This document shows positions 1-11,664 of a stretch of 64,000 nt of DNA, piece after piece. The stretch is taken from assembly GCA_017311315.1 (NCBI GenBank), contig CM029651.1, forward strand, positions 1,072,948 through 1,136,947, in the 5' to 3' direction. Origin of the DNA: Dendrocalamus latiflorus (lineage: Eukaryota; Streptophyta; Magnoliopsida; Poales; Poaceae). The notes under the pieces were generated by a model, which ran no database searches, was not told the origin of the DNA, and saw only the letters and a list, made by a program, of their open reading frames with translations. A program made the position numbers and the translations under genes. Every line of letters begins with the position of its first letter. Within the stretch, counting starts at the first letter, position 1.

Positions 1-81
1 ATTTACAATTGAACAGGAATTTAGAGCTGATTGTAGCTGTCGTAACTTAACTCATGGTTGATGATCTGTTTTTGCTTCCAG

Positions 82-2703
82 ATACCAAAAGGCCCATTCA
101 AGATGTTACAAAGGACCTAGTAGGCTCGTCCATTTCTGTCAAGGTAACTGAGTTTTAGTTCTTTTTTGCATCGCTACTTCAGTCACGCATTTCTTTGTAG
201 CAGTTGTTATAAGCTAATGAAAGTGGACGATAGACTCCAAATTGTACCATTGTATTCTACATGGTAGTATAAATAGAATGTGGTTTTAGTTCGTAATAAT
301 TATAAATTTGTAATATGATGCCGAACGTTGATTAAAACACCTTTCAGTGTGACATTTACGATTGGTATATTTTAGCTTTACGTTGGCTGTGTGGCAGAAG
401 ATTATAGCACTACCTCACTAGTAAACTGGGTTTGTCGCTTCAAGGAACTATTCTTTAATTTTTGATATTCTAAGACTGCGTTTTGAAATTTCCATGTACA
501 TGCTGGCAAAACTGTAGGTGGTTGAAGTGAATGAGGAAGAAAAGAAGCTTGTCTTCTCTGAGAAGGATGCCAGTTGGTCAGTGTATTCTTCTCAAGTCAA
601 GATTGGTGATATCTATGATGGAATTGTGGGTTCAGTGTTCCACTATGGTGCATTTGTTCACCTGCGATTTCTTGATGGTACTTTTTGGCAATACCCTTGG
701 TTGTTTTTGTTGTAAATATTTCACATAGAGTTTCTGAGAACAACTATGCTCAAACAGGAAGCTATCATCTTACTGGTCTTGTACATATCTCTGAGGTCTC
801 TTGGGATCTTGTCCAAGATGTCCGAGATTTTCTAAATGAAGGTGATACTGTCAAGGTCATAGTGGTGCAGGTTGATACGTAAGTATCTATTACTTTACTG
901 AGCTTTCTCCACAATTGTTAACATATGTCTCCAAGAAGTAGTTTCTCTCGATTCACTGCCTACTTTGTCATCAAAATATCTAGTAGATCCGATATCGGAT
1001 ATACCAACCAAAAACAGCATACATTTTCTCATGGAAATTGTTAATAGAATCATATGCATCCTAGTGCACACCTAGTCGTTTGTAGAAATAACTTATATAC
1101 ATTAGCATGCAAGGATGCAATAACTGATAAGAGCATGGGTTTCGTGTACCAGGAATATCAAGTTAACGCTTTGGCAATTATACAACACATACAAAATTCT
1201 TAAGGGTTAGATGAATAAAATAAAATCAGGAAACACTGGACATCTTTATCATGAATTAGAAAACCGTGTTAAATAATCTGGCATACTTATATTGTCTACA
1301 AAAACAGGGTGAAGTCAAGGATAGCTTTATCAATAAGGCAATTGGAGGAAGATCCTCTATTGGAGACATTGGACAAAGTTATTCCTTTGGTTAGTTGTTG
1401 AATACACAATGTCTTAGTGGCGTGTTATTTAACTTTGTTCTCATAAAGGTGGGCTCATGCAGCAATATTGTTTTATAGGAAGCTGATCAATCACCTAATG
1501 CTCAGATCACGTCATCTCCTACAGAAGTTGAACTTCTTCCAGGACTCGATGGTATATGTAATGAATTATTACAAGAGGATGGGTATGATTTCTGTTTTCA
1601 TGTTTGGTATCTAGTTTTTAATGCTGGTCTATTACTTTAAGAGCAATGCCTTTTCGGCTACTATACTAGGGATTACTCCATATGTATAGGTTCTATCACA
1701 ATCTCCATGCTTTAATTAGTTGTAATTTCTTCACAGTATAACAGATGTACAGTTCGGGCGCCAAGCATTGGAGAAACGCGTGGTATCACAAGATTTGGAG
1801 CTTTGGCTTTCCAGTGTATGTCCATAAACCGTGTGAATGTTTACCACGCCATAAACTGTGTCAGCATGGAACCGTTTATCTTTTCCCAAACTCCCAATCG
1901 ACATCAATTGACTAGTTCAAGTTCACACGAGACAAGCATGGACTGATGTGCTGGATCTTGTTATGCAGGTGCCATCTAAGGACAACCAGTTCAAGCTTCT
2001 TGCTCGAGCTGGGCGACAGGTTAGTATTCTCATTGATATTGTATCGTTTTCTTTATAAGGAGTTTCATTATGCAAGTATTTGGCCTGAGTTTGTTTTCAG
2101 TCCCAACTCAACAGAACAAATGCTACAGCCCATAAGCCAAATAAAGTCTGTCTTCAGAAGGGCACTTTAATCTTAATTTAACCATTGAAATGTCTTCTGA
2201 GATGTAAATTTCTTTCATATGTTGGAGTAAACACCACAAAGCCTCTCTTTATACAGTGGAATGGAAAAGTGTATTGTTAGTACCATGCTTGAACTTCATT
2301 TAACATTGTTCTTTCTAGGTTTGAATAGTATACTATAGCATGATAAAGATGTCATAATTTGATACTACGGATTATGTAGCTGGATGTCATGCTTGAGTAA
2401 ACTATAATGTACAAGCTGCCAAAAAATTGCCCATCTGGAGTTCTCTGAAAGTTTAGAAACTGTTGTCGATAGATGCCAAGTCTTATGCATTCCACCTTGT
2501 TTCCTCACTTCATTTCCTTGCATTGGGAACTTAAAACTGTGAGTTACGCAAATTGTAGGAAAAATTGTTGCAGTGACGTAACAAACTGGGATAAATTATA
2601 ATCCTTTTTAAATTGGCAGGTCCAAGAAGTATATTTGACAACCAGCCTAGACCAGGAGGGCGTAAAGAAGGCGGTGCAAAGAGTACTAGGGCGTGTTCCT
2701 TGA
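82..2703 (+). CDS. SRRP1-like S1-domain RNA-binding protein, 3' part
   Basis: The gene is cut by the left edge of the window. Exons read as 82-143, 518-677, 758-878, 1308-1389, 1479-1582, 1737-1815, 1969-2019 and 2620-2703 (TGA), all with GT-AG introns and consistent phase. The translation carries an S1 (OB-fold) RNA-binding domain: DIYDGIVGSVFHYGAFVHL, then GLVHISEVSWD, then VKVIVVQVDT and SRIALSIRQLEEDPLLETL. This is the pattern of the plant plastid S1 protein SRRP1 (Arabidopsis At3g23700 family), which binds RNA and is thought to act in chloroplast RNA metabolism. The C-terminal exons encode an acidic linker and a conserved tail (SLDQEGVKKAVQRVLGR). Any transit peptide and a first S1 repeat would lie upstream of the window. 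An alternative acceptor at 730 would also keep frame, adding VSENNYAQT, but the 758 acceptor gives the more family-like FLDGSYHLTG. Family call is confident; exact exon edges are inferred. Confidence 0.85.
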
Positions 2704-3072
2704 GCCCAACGCAGAACGCACAGTGAGTATGAACAGACGTATGCATGCTTATCCTCCCCAGTTTTTTAAGTAAGCGATTATACTGGAACAACAGCGCGAG
2801 CAGACAGCCCGAAAAGTTCGCGGTTGTTTCCACATTCTGCTGAACTTCATCTCAATTGGACACTACGTTAACGGAAAGGTGTAAAATTTTTGCAGTACTA
2901 CAATGAGTAGGCAGCATATGTTTGGTGCATGCATCTACTTTGGCTGACCCCTCAACACCACCTGTATATATGAATATATGTATGTTAACTTCACCAGACG
3001 ATGCTGGTTCAGACTTGTTAGTAATAGCTAGATATATATGGCTTCCTTGTCAGAGCTGCTTCTTGCAAGATG
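2704..3072. other. 3' flank of the S1-domain gene
   Basis: No gene is seen here. The stretch should hold the 3' UTR and polyadenylation region of the S1-domain gene, but no strong poly(A) signal could be singled out. Confidence 0.4.
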
Positions 3073-3397
3073 TAAATCTATTCTAGTAACTAAGGCTCTG
3101 ATCAACTCGGCTTCGGTTTCTGGCTTCTGGCTTATTTTTCACTATTCATAAGTTTCGTCTTTTTCTGAACTTTTGGCTTTTTGTTGAGCTTTTTTGCCGA
3201 TTCTTTTTTCCCCATATTTGTTTGTATTATACGTAATGGGCTAACATATTTTTTATATTTTTAAATTTTTTAAATTTAATTATGCTAAATAAGCCTTTGT
3301 CAGCTACAGTGATTTTTTCAGCTAGCTACAATGTTTTCAGCCATAAGCCATGAGCTTTTCAGCCGAACCGATCACCACCTAAATCTATTCTAGTAAG
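3073..3397. repeat. 18-bp tandem repeat split by the MITE
   Basis: The left flank (3073-3090, TAAATCTATTCTAGTAAC) and right flank (3380-3397, TAAATCTATTCTAGTAAG) of the MITE are 17/18 identical. Removing the element and one TAA duplicate brings the two 18-bp units side by side as a tandem repeat. Confidence 0.7.
3094..3379 (-). mobile_element. PIF/Harbinger-type MITE, family A copy 1
   Basis: A 286-bp non-coding element flanked by TAA on both sides (3091-3093 and 3380-3382), the usual three-base target duplication of PIF/Harbinger elements. Ends start GGCTCTGATCAACTCGGC and finish GCCGAACCGATCACCACC, giving an imperfect terminal inverted repeat. The interior is T-rich and contains TTCTGGCTTCTGGCTTAT and GCCATAAGCCATGAGC. 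It is the reverse complement of the element at 9108-9375, and related copies lie at 4496-4754 and 61761-62016. Confidence 0.7.
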
Positions 3398-3904
3398 TAT
3401 TTTCTAGAACTATTCCGTTCGTCTTGTGGGTTGATTTTGGAGAATCAAGTTATTACTGATGTACTGGCTGGATTCCGATGTATCTAATCCGACTTTTATT
3501 TTTCGAGTTACAAATGCGATCTCGTAGATATAGTAAGTAGTCATCAATCAAACTAGCAAGGTAATTGCCGGGCTAGCTTCATTATAATTGCTATGGTTAC
3601 ATCAACTCGATCTGCTTGTATTGCTCACATTTGTTAAGGGACAGTAGCAATAAAAATAAAAGGATCTTGTGCTTAAGCACCCATTAAGTGGCTAACTAAG
3701 TTGCAGTCTCCTCTTTTCACTACCGTTAAGGGCCTCTTGGGAACACATAAATCCAAAAGCACAGAAATAGAAAAAAAAACACATGATATGAATGACATGA
3801 CTTGTTGAATCTCACCGAAAACAAAACCACATGGATTGCTTAAAAGATATGCTTGGATGTCTCAGAAAAAAAATACAGGAAATTTGAAATTTGATGTTTA
3901 CCTG

Positions 3905-3930
3905 GTGAGAGTGAGAGAGAGAGAGTGAGA

Positions 3931-3966
<36 letters not shown>
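3905..3966. repeat. GA microsatellite
   Basis: About 60 bp of (GA)n with a few GTGA interruptions. Low-complexity ORFs across it are not genes. Confidence 0.95.
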
Positions 3967-3968
<2 letters not shown>

Positions 3969-4495
3969 GCATTGGACTTCTAGTAGGAAAAAATAACATG
4001 AGGTTTGACATCATATTTATTTTCCTACGAAATTGGAGGCTTATGAATGCATTCCAAAGGAATTGTACAACGTCAATTCTATGTTCCAAACAATCTATGT
4101 AGGAAAATTTTCTAAGAATTTGAATCATCTAAAAAGGACGAGAACTCTAACTCCTCGAATCCTAAGTAACCAAGGACATCCGATGAAGAAGGATAAAAAG
4201 GACTTATCACAATCAATCACTGAAGTTCTCTAGAACCAGAAAAGGAGCCAGTTAAAATCTAGCATTAGTATGATACCTTTAAAAAAGAGCATATCAAACC
4301 TAGACATCCCACCAAGACTCAAGCTCTCATTAATATATCATCATCTCAGAGCCCACCGGGTTAGTGTGATGAGGTTAATTTGCCCTAGCATTACGTTTGG
4401 AAATTAATGGAGCTGACACTGCACACGTCAAGTCTGCCAAGCTCGACATGGATGGATCTGGATCGAGCACTACAACTGTTGCTCCGCTGGGCTAA

Positions 4496-4754
4496 TTGGC
4501 TAAAAAGTAATAGTTTATAGTTAAAATTGTATTGTAGTAAGTTAAAATTACACTATAATTGATAATGATTTATTTGGCATAAGTAAATTTAAAAATAGAA
4601 AAAACATGTTAGTCCATCACGGACAATGCAAACGAATACAGAGAAAAAAGAACCGGCAAAAAAGCTCAAAAAATCAAAAAGCCAAAAAAAAGAAATTTAT
4701 AAATAGTAAACAATAGATGAGAAGCCAGAAACTAAATCCGAAATGAATGGAGCC
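4496..4754 (+). mobile_element. Degenerate MITE, family A copy 2
   Basis: The interior shares the family A core (ACCGGCAAAAAAGCTCAA, then GCCAGAAACT) with the copies at 9108 and 61761. TAA flanks both proposed ends (4493-4495 and 4755-4757). The left terminus is diverged, so that boundary is uncertain. No coding potential. Confidence 0.5.
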
Positions 4755-4908
4755 TAAATTGCCAAATACCAGAGTTGGCGACTGTTAATTAACATCTGCT
4801 AATAAGGAATTAAAATTTCATTGAGACCACTACTAGTCTACTCCTTCCAGAAGCAGCTCAGATATTGGCATATTATGCCGCGCGATCCAGGTCCCGCCAT
4901 AATATTTA

Positions 4909-5858
4909 GGGCCTGTTTGGGAGAGCTCCAGCTCTGAAAAATCAGATCTGGAGCACCAGATCCACCGTGGAGCAGCTCCACCATGGATCTGGGATCCCAC
5001 TAGTGCTGAGAAAACCGTTTGGGAGAGCTCCACGGTGGATCTGTTGGGCCAGCCCAACAGCCAGTCAATTGCGACCCAACAGCAGCCAACCGAAGCCCAT
5101 CAGTGAGATCTCCTCCTCCCCCTTTGTCTCACTAACGCCCTGGGCCCGCACGTCAGATTCTTCATCTTCTTTCCTGGGCGGCGTGGGGAGATAGGGCCGG
5201 CACGGCCGGCGGGGTGAGCGCGGCGCGGGCGTAGCCAGCCGGGGAGACCGCGGCTGGCGGCAGGGCCGGCGCGGCCGAGGAGGAGGCACGAGGGCGGCCA
5301 GCCGGGGTGAGCGTGGCGCGGGCTCGGCCAGCCGGGGACAGTGCGGCCGGTCGGGGTTGCGCGCGCGGCCGTGCGGGGCGACTGGCCGGGGGGGCGCGCG
5401 GTGGGTGGTCGGGGCCGGCGCGAGCGGGTGGTGCGTCCGGGCGGCGCGAGGACGAGGCGTGAGGGCGGCCAGCCGGGGCGAGCGCGGCGCGGGCGCGGCC
5501 AGCGCGGCCGGCCGGGGTTGCGCGCGCGGCCGGGCGGGCGGGACGACTGGCCGGGTGGCCGCGCGGTGGGTGGCCGGGGCCGGCGCGAGGGCGACGGGGA
5601 AGATGACGGGAGAAAAAAAGAAACCAACCGTTTTCTTGTGTAATCAGTGGCATGGTGGGTAATTTTGGCCAACTCCAGGAATCCATGAGTTTTTGGAGCA
5701 CCCCTTGAGGTGCTCCAGGAAATCCATGGATCTGGCCCCCAGATCTGGAGTTTTGGTGGATCTGAAGTCCGTGGGGCTAAGGTGTTTGGGTAAAAAAAAT
5801 TGGATCTGGAGCTGTTTTTGGTGGATCTGGAGCACTTAGAGCTCTCCTAAACAGAGCC
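4909..5858. mobile_element. 950-bp PIF/Harbinger-like element with GC-rich core
   Basis: The ends form a 20-bp imperfect inverted repeat: GGGCCTGTTTGGGAGAGCTC on the left, and the right end reads GGCTCTGTTTAGGAGAGCTC when reversed (17/20). TTA lies directly outside both ends (4906-4908 and 5859-5861), matching the three-base target duplication of PIF/Harbinger (Tourist) elements. Subterminal blocks are rich in GGATCTGGAGC-like motifs. The middle, about 5180-5600, is extremely GC-rich and repetitive. Several long ORFs cross the core in multiple frames but are Arg/Pro/Gly/Ala-rich on both strands and look like composition artefacts, not transposase. The element is therefore non-autonomous; the core may be captured host or satellite-like DNA. 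Confidence 0.75.
5290..5595. repeat. GC-rich tandem duplication inside the element
   Basis: The segment starting GAGGGCGGCCAGCCGGGG at 5290 recurs at 5461, a period of about 171 bp. Both copies continue through matching blocks GGGGTTGCGCGCGCGGCC, CGACTGGCCGGG and GCGGTGGGTGG. A shorter, diverged partial copy precedes it from about 5205. Confidence 0.7.
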
Positions 5859-5861
5859 TTA

Positions 5862-6474
5862 CTCCATCTAGAAGAAATTTTACGGGTGGGCCAGCGGACA
5901 CAGAGATGTAATTAAATGCCATTGTATTGTAAATTGGTGGGTTTGTGGATGCGGTCGATAAAAATATCAAATGCTAATAAATTATTTTAAAAAATTACCT
6001 CAATAAAATATTTTAAAAATACGGTAAAAAGACCGCTCCTTCGTTTGTCGGGAGATGTTATAATGCATGAGGTAAAAATAATGGGCCTCACTCCGTCCGT
6101 ATTAACGCTGCCGAGTGCAGTGAGCGCTGACAGATCCAAAGAGCTCGTGCAACCAGAACTGACACATTTAAACCCCTTCTATCTCTCTTTTTTGAAGGGC
6201 TGTGCCCTGCTGAATCGTACTGCTGTTTCTTACCCCCTAGGAACAAAAAAAAAATACAAAGAGGACTGACTGCCATGCAGATGCAGTAACATCTCCTCTG
6301 CCTCATCAGCCTGCTAATTATGCCCGTCAGATCGATCGACGAACAATATTCAAGTCCTCCCCTCAACGAGCTAGCTAGCCAGCCAGCCAGCCAGCCAGTA
6401 GGAAACTTGCATTGTAGCTAGTGTCATCGATCACTCGTACTCCATCGACCAGACACTCAATTATGGTTTCGTAA
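5862..6474. other. Intergenic, no gene seen
   Basis: No coding or RNA gene recognised. A short (CCAG/GCCA)n microsatellite lies at about 6371-6398. Confidence 0.5.
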
Positions 6475-6750
6475 GGGCATCTGCAGTGTATATAACTCAA
6501 GAGGTTTTAAGGTGGGTCCTATCTAGATCTTAAGGTTGACTCCACAGTGTATATAACCCAAGGAGCCTTAAGACGGTCCCACTTGGTAGATAAAGAAAAA
6601 TTGTATTTTAATGCTTGTGGTCAGGTCTTTAGCTTGAGGACCAGCCTTAAACCTTTTTTGCTTATAGCCTGCTTAAGGTCACCCCCGTAATGTATAAGGT
6701 TAACCTTAAGGTGACTTAAAACTCTCTATTTTTATACATTACAGATGCCA
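6475..6750. mobile_element. MITE with GGCATCTG ends
   Basis: The left end GGGCATCTGCAGTGTA pairs with the reversed right end TGGCATCTGTAATGTA (13/16). TAA lies just outside both ends (6472-6474 and 6751-6753), consistent with a PIF/Harbinger-type MITE. The interior carries GTATATAAC and CCTTAAG repeats and no ORF. Confidence 0.6.
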
Positions 6751-7261
6751 TAACCACAACTATCTGCGCATAATAATCAATTCCCACTGTTTTTTTTGGC
6801 AAATTAATTACGGCCACTTCCATCCTCCTACTGTACCATGCATGTACAGTATACGTACTTGTCGTACTCTACATGCGTACGGCGTATTTCCAGCAAATAA
6901 AATACTGCCCAATGCTCGCAAAAATATACTAGTAGACAATACATGTAGTATAGGGTCTGATCTTTAATAGACGGAGTCTACAAGTTAATTGCAGTACACG
7001 TTAAAAGTCTAACATCTGAATCAAGTAAAATCACAAACGAGTATATGTCTCTCTGTAATCTTTGTCACAAACAGCTAAAATTCAAAATTTTCAGTTAAAA
7101 ACTATAAACTATAGCTATATCAAGCATATCCATAGTAGTCCAATAGATGGATGGATTCATGACCTGCAGGCTGCAGTTAGTTACCATGCACGCACGAACG
7201 GTCGAGGTTGCCAAGAAACCACGCACAGCACAGGCACAGCTAGCTTCCCATCCCTCCCAGC

Positions 7262-7268
7262 TATAAAT
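7262..7268 (+). promoter_or_regulatory. TATA box of the GDSL gene
   Basis: TATAAAT lies 81-87 bp upstream of the ATG at 7349. Transcription would be expected to start about 30 bp downstream, near 7295, giving a short leader of about 55 nt. Inferred from spacing only. Confidence 0.55.
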
Positions 7269-7348
7269 TGAAACTCCCACACACTGACAGAAGGCAGCAA
7301 CAAACGCCGGCAGGCAGACGCGGAAGCACATCTAGCTAGCTCACTCGC

Positions 7349-10300
7349 GTGATGGGCGTGGCGATTACCGGCCGTCGGCTTCTCCTCCTCGCCGTCGCCG
7401 TCGTGGCGCTTCCGGCGGCGGCGGCGTCGTTCCAGACGGTGTACGCGTTCGGGGACTCGTTCACGGACACGGGGAACACGCACTCGACGACGGGGCCTTA
7501 CTCCTTCGGCTACGTCTCCAGCCCGCCCTACGGCGCCACCTTCTTCCACCGCTCCACCAACCGCTACTCCGACGGCCGCCTCGTCGTCGACTTCCTCGCG
7601 CAGGCGCTCTCCCTGCCCGCCTTCCTCCCGCCCTACCTCTCCGCCTCCGCCTCCAACTCCACCGTCGGCGTCAACTTCGCCGTGGCCGGCGCGACGGCCA
7701 TCGAGCACGACTTTTTCGCCAAGAACAACCTCAGCATCGACATCACGCCGCAATCCATCATGACGCAGCTCGCCTGGTTCGAGGCCCACCTCCGCCGGAC
7801 GCCCGGCGCCGCCAGCAAGGACATCGGCGAGGCGCTCTTCTGGGTCGGCGAGATCGGCGCCAATGACTACGCCTACAGCTTCATGGCCGCCGCCACCATC
7901 CCCCCAAAGCAAATCCGGACCATGGCCGTCGACAGAGTCACCACCTTCATCGAGGTACGTACAAGGATGCAAATTACATGCATGGCTTCATTACTGAGGT
8001 ATGCACAGCTAATTAAATTACCTGTTCCTGTGATAATCCATAGTTTCTCGTATTTTGTGCTGCTCACTCTCTGTCAAAGTGACAGCACTGGTCATGCTCA
8101 TGCCATGAGGACGTACATAACATAAATCTAGTAGGATCAAGCAGAATCTAAAATTCAGTGAGCATGCATGTTGATTAAAGTTCAGCAAAAGATTAGTGGT
8201 GTAACTCCGAACGCTTGCTGGATCTTACAAAAGATCTTTCCAATTTCCAGAATGGTCAGTTCTTAAAAAGTTGGCAAAAATGCAGTTGGTACATAAGCAG
8301 GGCAGGCATTAACGCACACGGCTTTCCTGTTCTTTTCTCTCTCTCTTGTGTTTCTGTTAACATAACAAAGATTCAGAGTATAAAAAAATATAAAAGATAG
8401 AAAAAATACTCTAAATTCGACGAAAACACAATAGGGAATAGGGATAGAAAGAAGGAAACAAGGAAGGAACGTTCGGCATTAACGCCTTCAGAGTCCAGAT
8501 CCCATCTTGGGCTGTCCCTGACTGCGCATTTGATTTGACAGGTTCGGCGCATTTACTTACTTTGATTTCGGTGCGGTTAATTCCTACTGACCTCCGTGAA
8601 GTCGTATTTAATTTCTACTACCTTGTGTGGCTGTAACTGCAATTAGCTGTTCTTCCTGACACTGCCGGAGAGTAGATCGATGGAAGCAGCCGACGGCTTC
8701 TTAATATTGCTATCCCCTGCCAACATTTAGGGTGTGTTTGGTTCCAGGAACAATAGGAAATAGGACGGGGTGATCCCAGATTTGAGCCTGTTTGGATTGG
8801 AGTCAGCAGGAACAGAGTCTATCCCCTTTAGGGAATATCCCAGGAATATTCCCCTAAATTGAGGATGCCACCATCCCTCAAAAATGAGGGGATGGGCTCG
8901 TCCCTCTTCCTCGCTACCTGCCTCCAATAGTGTGTTTGGTTACAGGGACAATAGGGGATGGAGACAGTTCCATCCTTAAAAATAGGGATAGATTCATTAC
9001 ATTCTTACCTGACTCCAAACCAAACACACCCTTAGAGCCTGCTTGCTTCGTGTAGTATGGTTGTCGAAGTTTGTCACAATTCATTACTAAAACTTATCCA
9101 AGATTAGGGTGGTGATCGGTTCGGCTGAAAAGCTCATGGCTTATGGCTGAAAACACTGTAGCTGGCTGAAAAAAACACTGTAGCTGACAGAGACTTATTT
9201 AGCATAATTAAATTTAAAAATAAAAAATATGTTAGCCCATTACGTATAATACAAACAAATACGGGAAAAAAAGAACCGGCAAAAAAGCTCAACAAAAAGC
9301 CAAAAGTTCAGAAAAAGACGAAACTTATGAATAGTGAAAAATAAGCCAGAAACCGAAGTCGAGTTGATCAGGACCTAGATCATTAAAATTTATGCCACGC
9401 TTTAGCTAGCAAAAGAGAATATTATCACACTTGTTTTTGTCGCTAACTAGTGGAAAAGAAATCTTACCATAAGTATAGCTACAAACCAAATCTGTGTCTA
9501 ACTTAGTTAAATTTAACAAACTCAGAGTGTGACAATATGTGGCTACGAACGAAATAGGCCCTTGCTGCTGCTGCTCCTATCTTTTCCTCCTCTCTGTTTC
9601 CACAAACAAGTAAACAACACGGGAGAACGCAATATTACAAATACTGACTCCCCCACTGCCAGTAGCAGTAACAATCCTAAAAAGAAAAGGATTTCTTGAT
9701 CTCTTCCTTCTTGTATAAAAAACCTAATTGTACAACATTGTTACACACTGTGAACTGTCAAACTCTGCAGCTAATCAAGCTAGCTAGTTCTTGGACTGTG
9801 GTGTTAATTAAACTTTAAACATATATTATATTACTACACATCTATCTAAATCAAAAGAGGAAGCTAGAAGGTGCCAATACATGAACTACTGAATTACTGA
9901 TCAACAACAAGAGGTTTAATTGCAATGTTCTTACCTTCATATATAGTAGCTATAAAACAACAAACGACACAGAATTGGAGATGCAGAGGACCAAATTCAA
10001 ATTTGATGATCCTAAGTAACTCAAGGCACCGGACATGACGGTGGATAGAGCCTTCGAAGACGCTAGAAGCCGATTCGATAAGGCGCTGCGGTTTGTGCAG
10101 TCTTCAGTACTGTGGCTGCAACGCATCACCGAACCTAATTTGATGGCCATTTACTGCACTGTCCCTGTATCCTCCTCCTAACACTGCTTGTACAGTACTC
10201 GCCTCATGTTCTGCGTCCATGCCTTCTGAACCAGTAGCTAGCCGGACATGTGCATCAGTGCATGGATAATGGATTTGCTACCTACCCTCCTCTGAATATA

Positions 10301-11664
10301 TATTAAAAAAACTACTCCTGCAATATTTGGAGTAGGTAGTAAGACATGGTGGTTGAGTTGGTCATTGTTGTTCATGTAGTACTACTACTAATCAACTATT
10401 TTGTGTCAATGTCACCGCAAAGAAAAAAACTGCAGCATTGAGCTATTGACCTGCAACCCTGCACCTAATTATGTTTTGTAGAATACCCTAGGTTCAAAAA
10501 GATTCAGAAAGTTCTCGCAGAAAAGTAACTTGTCCTCAAAGTTCTTGAATTTCAGAGTTGTTCTCGTTATGCCATGAGCCCATTATCACAGTACTATAAA
10601 TCCGTGACGAATCTAGAGTAAAAATAACGTGAGATCTCATGCTTTATATATATACTTATTAACGTATCTATCAGTAATATAGTAGAGAGTAAGATATTCT
10701 AAATTTTGTAACATCAACTAATTTCATGACAAAGTTAAATGGTAAATAACTATTTGTCAAACAACATACTAAAATTAAAAAATCTACTATTAGTGAATGA
10801 TCTAAGATGAATCTAAAAATCTATTATTACACGTATTTTAGAGTGTCTTACTTTGTCAACGTCCTGTGTTTTTCTTTTCTCCACTTGTTTGTGGATATAT
10901 TTAAGCATTCTTTCTTTTAGATAGATGTAGTTTTTGGTATATAAAGATATTAATTTTTGGTATATAGAGATACACTGTGTAAATTTAGATTTTAAGCAAT
11001 AAAAATTAAAATCGGCGCATGCCCTGCGCCCCCGTTAGAGAACGTGCATCCGCCCCTGCTACAAATGTGTTGATGGTTCTGAAATTAAAGGAATGAAAGG
11101 CTTCAACTTCAATGGATGATTTGTTTGCGATTGAAAATGGCATGGATGCAGGCGCTGCTGAAGAAAGGCGCCAAGTACATGGTCGTGCAGGGCCTGCCGC
11201 TCACCGGCTGCCTGCCGCTGGCCATGACGCTGGCCCGGCCAGAGGACCGCGACAACATCAGCTGCGTGGCGTCCGTCGACGGGCAGAGCTACTCCCACAA
11301 CCGCCGCCTCCTGGCCAGCCTCCAGCGGCTCCGGCAGAAGTACCCGGGTGCCGTCATCGCCTACGCCGACTACTACGCCGCGCACCTCGCCGTCATGAGG
11401 AGTCCGGCGAGGTACGGCTTCACGGAGCCCTTCCGGACCTGCTGCGGCACGGGTGGCGGCGCCTACAACTTCGAGATCTTCTCCACCTGCGGCTCGCCGG
11501 AGGTCACCACCGCCTGCGCCCAGCCGGCCAAGTACGTCAACTGGGACGGCGTCCACATGACGGAGGCAATGTACAAGGTCGTCGCCGGCATGTTCTTCCA
11601 GGACGGCCGATACTGCAGGCCGGCGTTCAGCTCCTTGCTGGCCAGGAAAGGCCATGGCAAGTGA
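7349..11664 (+). CDS. GDSL esterase/lipase (SGNH hydrolase)
   Basis: Exons 7349-7954 and 11152-11664 join in phase to give 372 aa, typical for plant GDSL lipases. Residues 1 to about 27 form a hydrophobic signal peptide, so the enzyme is probably secreted. Block I reads FGDSFTDTGN with the nucleophile Ser37; block III is GANDY (Asn172); block V is DGVHMTE with Asp334 and His337, completing the catalytic triad. Conserved Cys residues (TCCGTG, STCG) occur near the C-terminus. The family hydrolyses ester bonds of lipids, acetylated cell-wall components or other esters; the substrate here cannot be told. The second ATG at 7352 is equally possible as the start. The first exon is strongly GC-rich with C/G third positions. 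The single 3.2-kb intron holds two MITEs and otherwise no recognisable feature. Confidence 0.9.
8730..9031. mobile_element. Tourist-like MITE in the GDSL intron
   Basis: The ends start GGGTGTGTTTGGTT and finish AACCAAACACACCC, a perfect 14-bp terminal inverted repeat, flanked by TTA on both sides (8727-8729 and 9032-9034). This is the hallmark of PIF/Harbinger MITEs. Length 302 bp, non-coding; the interior is rich in GGGAT/ATCCC motifs in inverted arrangement. Confidence 0.85.
9108..9375 (+). mobile_element. PIF/Harbinger-type MITE, family A copy 3
   Basis: Starts GGTGGTGATCGGTTCGGC and ends GTTGATCAGGACC, flanked by TAG on both sides (9105-9107 and 9376-9378). It is the reverse complement of the copy at 3094-3379 over nearly its whole length, in opposite orientation, 77 bp downstream of the Tourist-like MITE. 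Confidence 0.7.

Noticed and set aside
3073..3396. A 17-bp direct repeat taken as a long target duplication
   Set aside because: The element family uses a 3-bp TAA-type duplication, and the extra C-TAA on the left fits a pre-existing tandem repeat better.
3898..4128. 76-codon minus-strand ORF ending in Leu/Ser repeats
   Set aside because: The repeat part is the GA microsatellite translated.
5100..5701. Overlapping ORFs of 100-190 codons on both strands in the GC-rich core
   Set aside because: They occur in several frames at once, consist of Arg/Pro/Gly/Ala repeats, and lie inside a transposable element; stop codons are simply rare in such GC-rich DNA.
7181..7972. 263-codon minus-strand ORF over GDSL exon 1
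   Set aside because: It is the antisense shadow of a GC-rich coding exon with strong third-position bias; the plus strand has all GDSL blocks.
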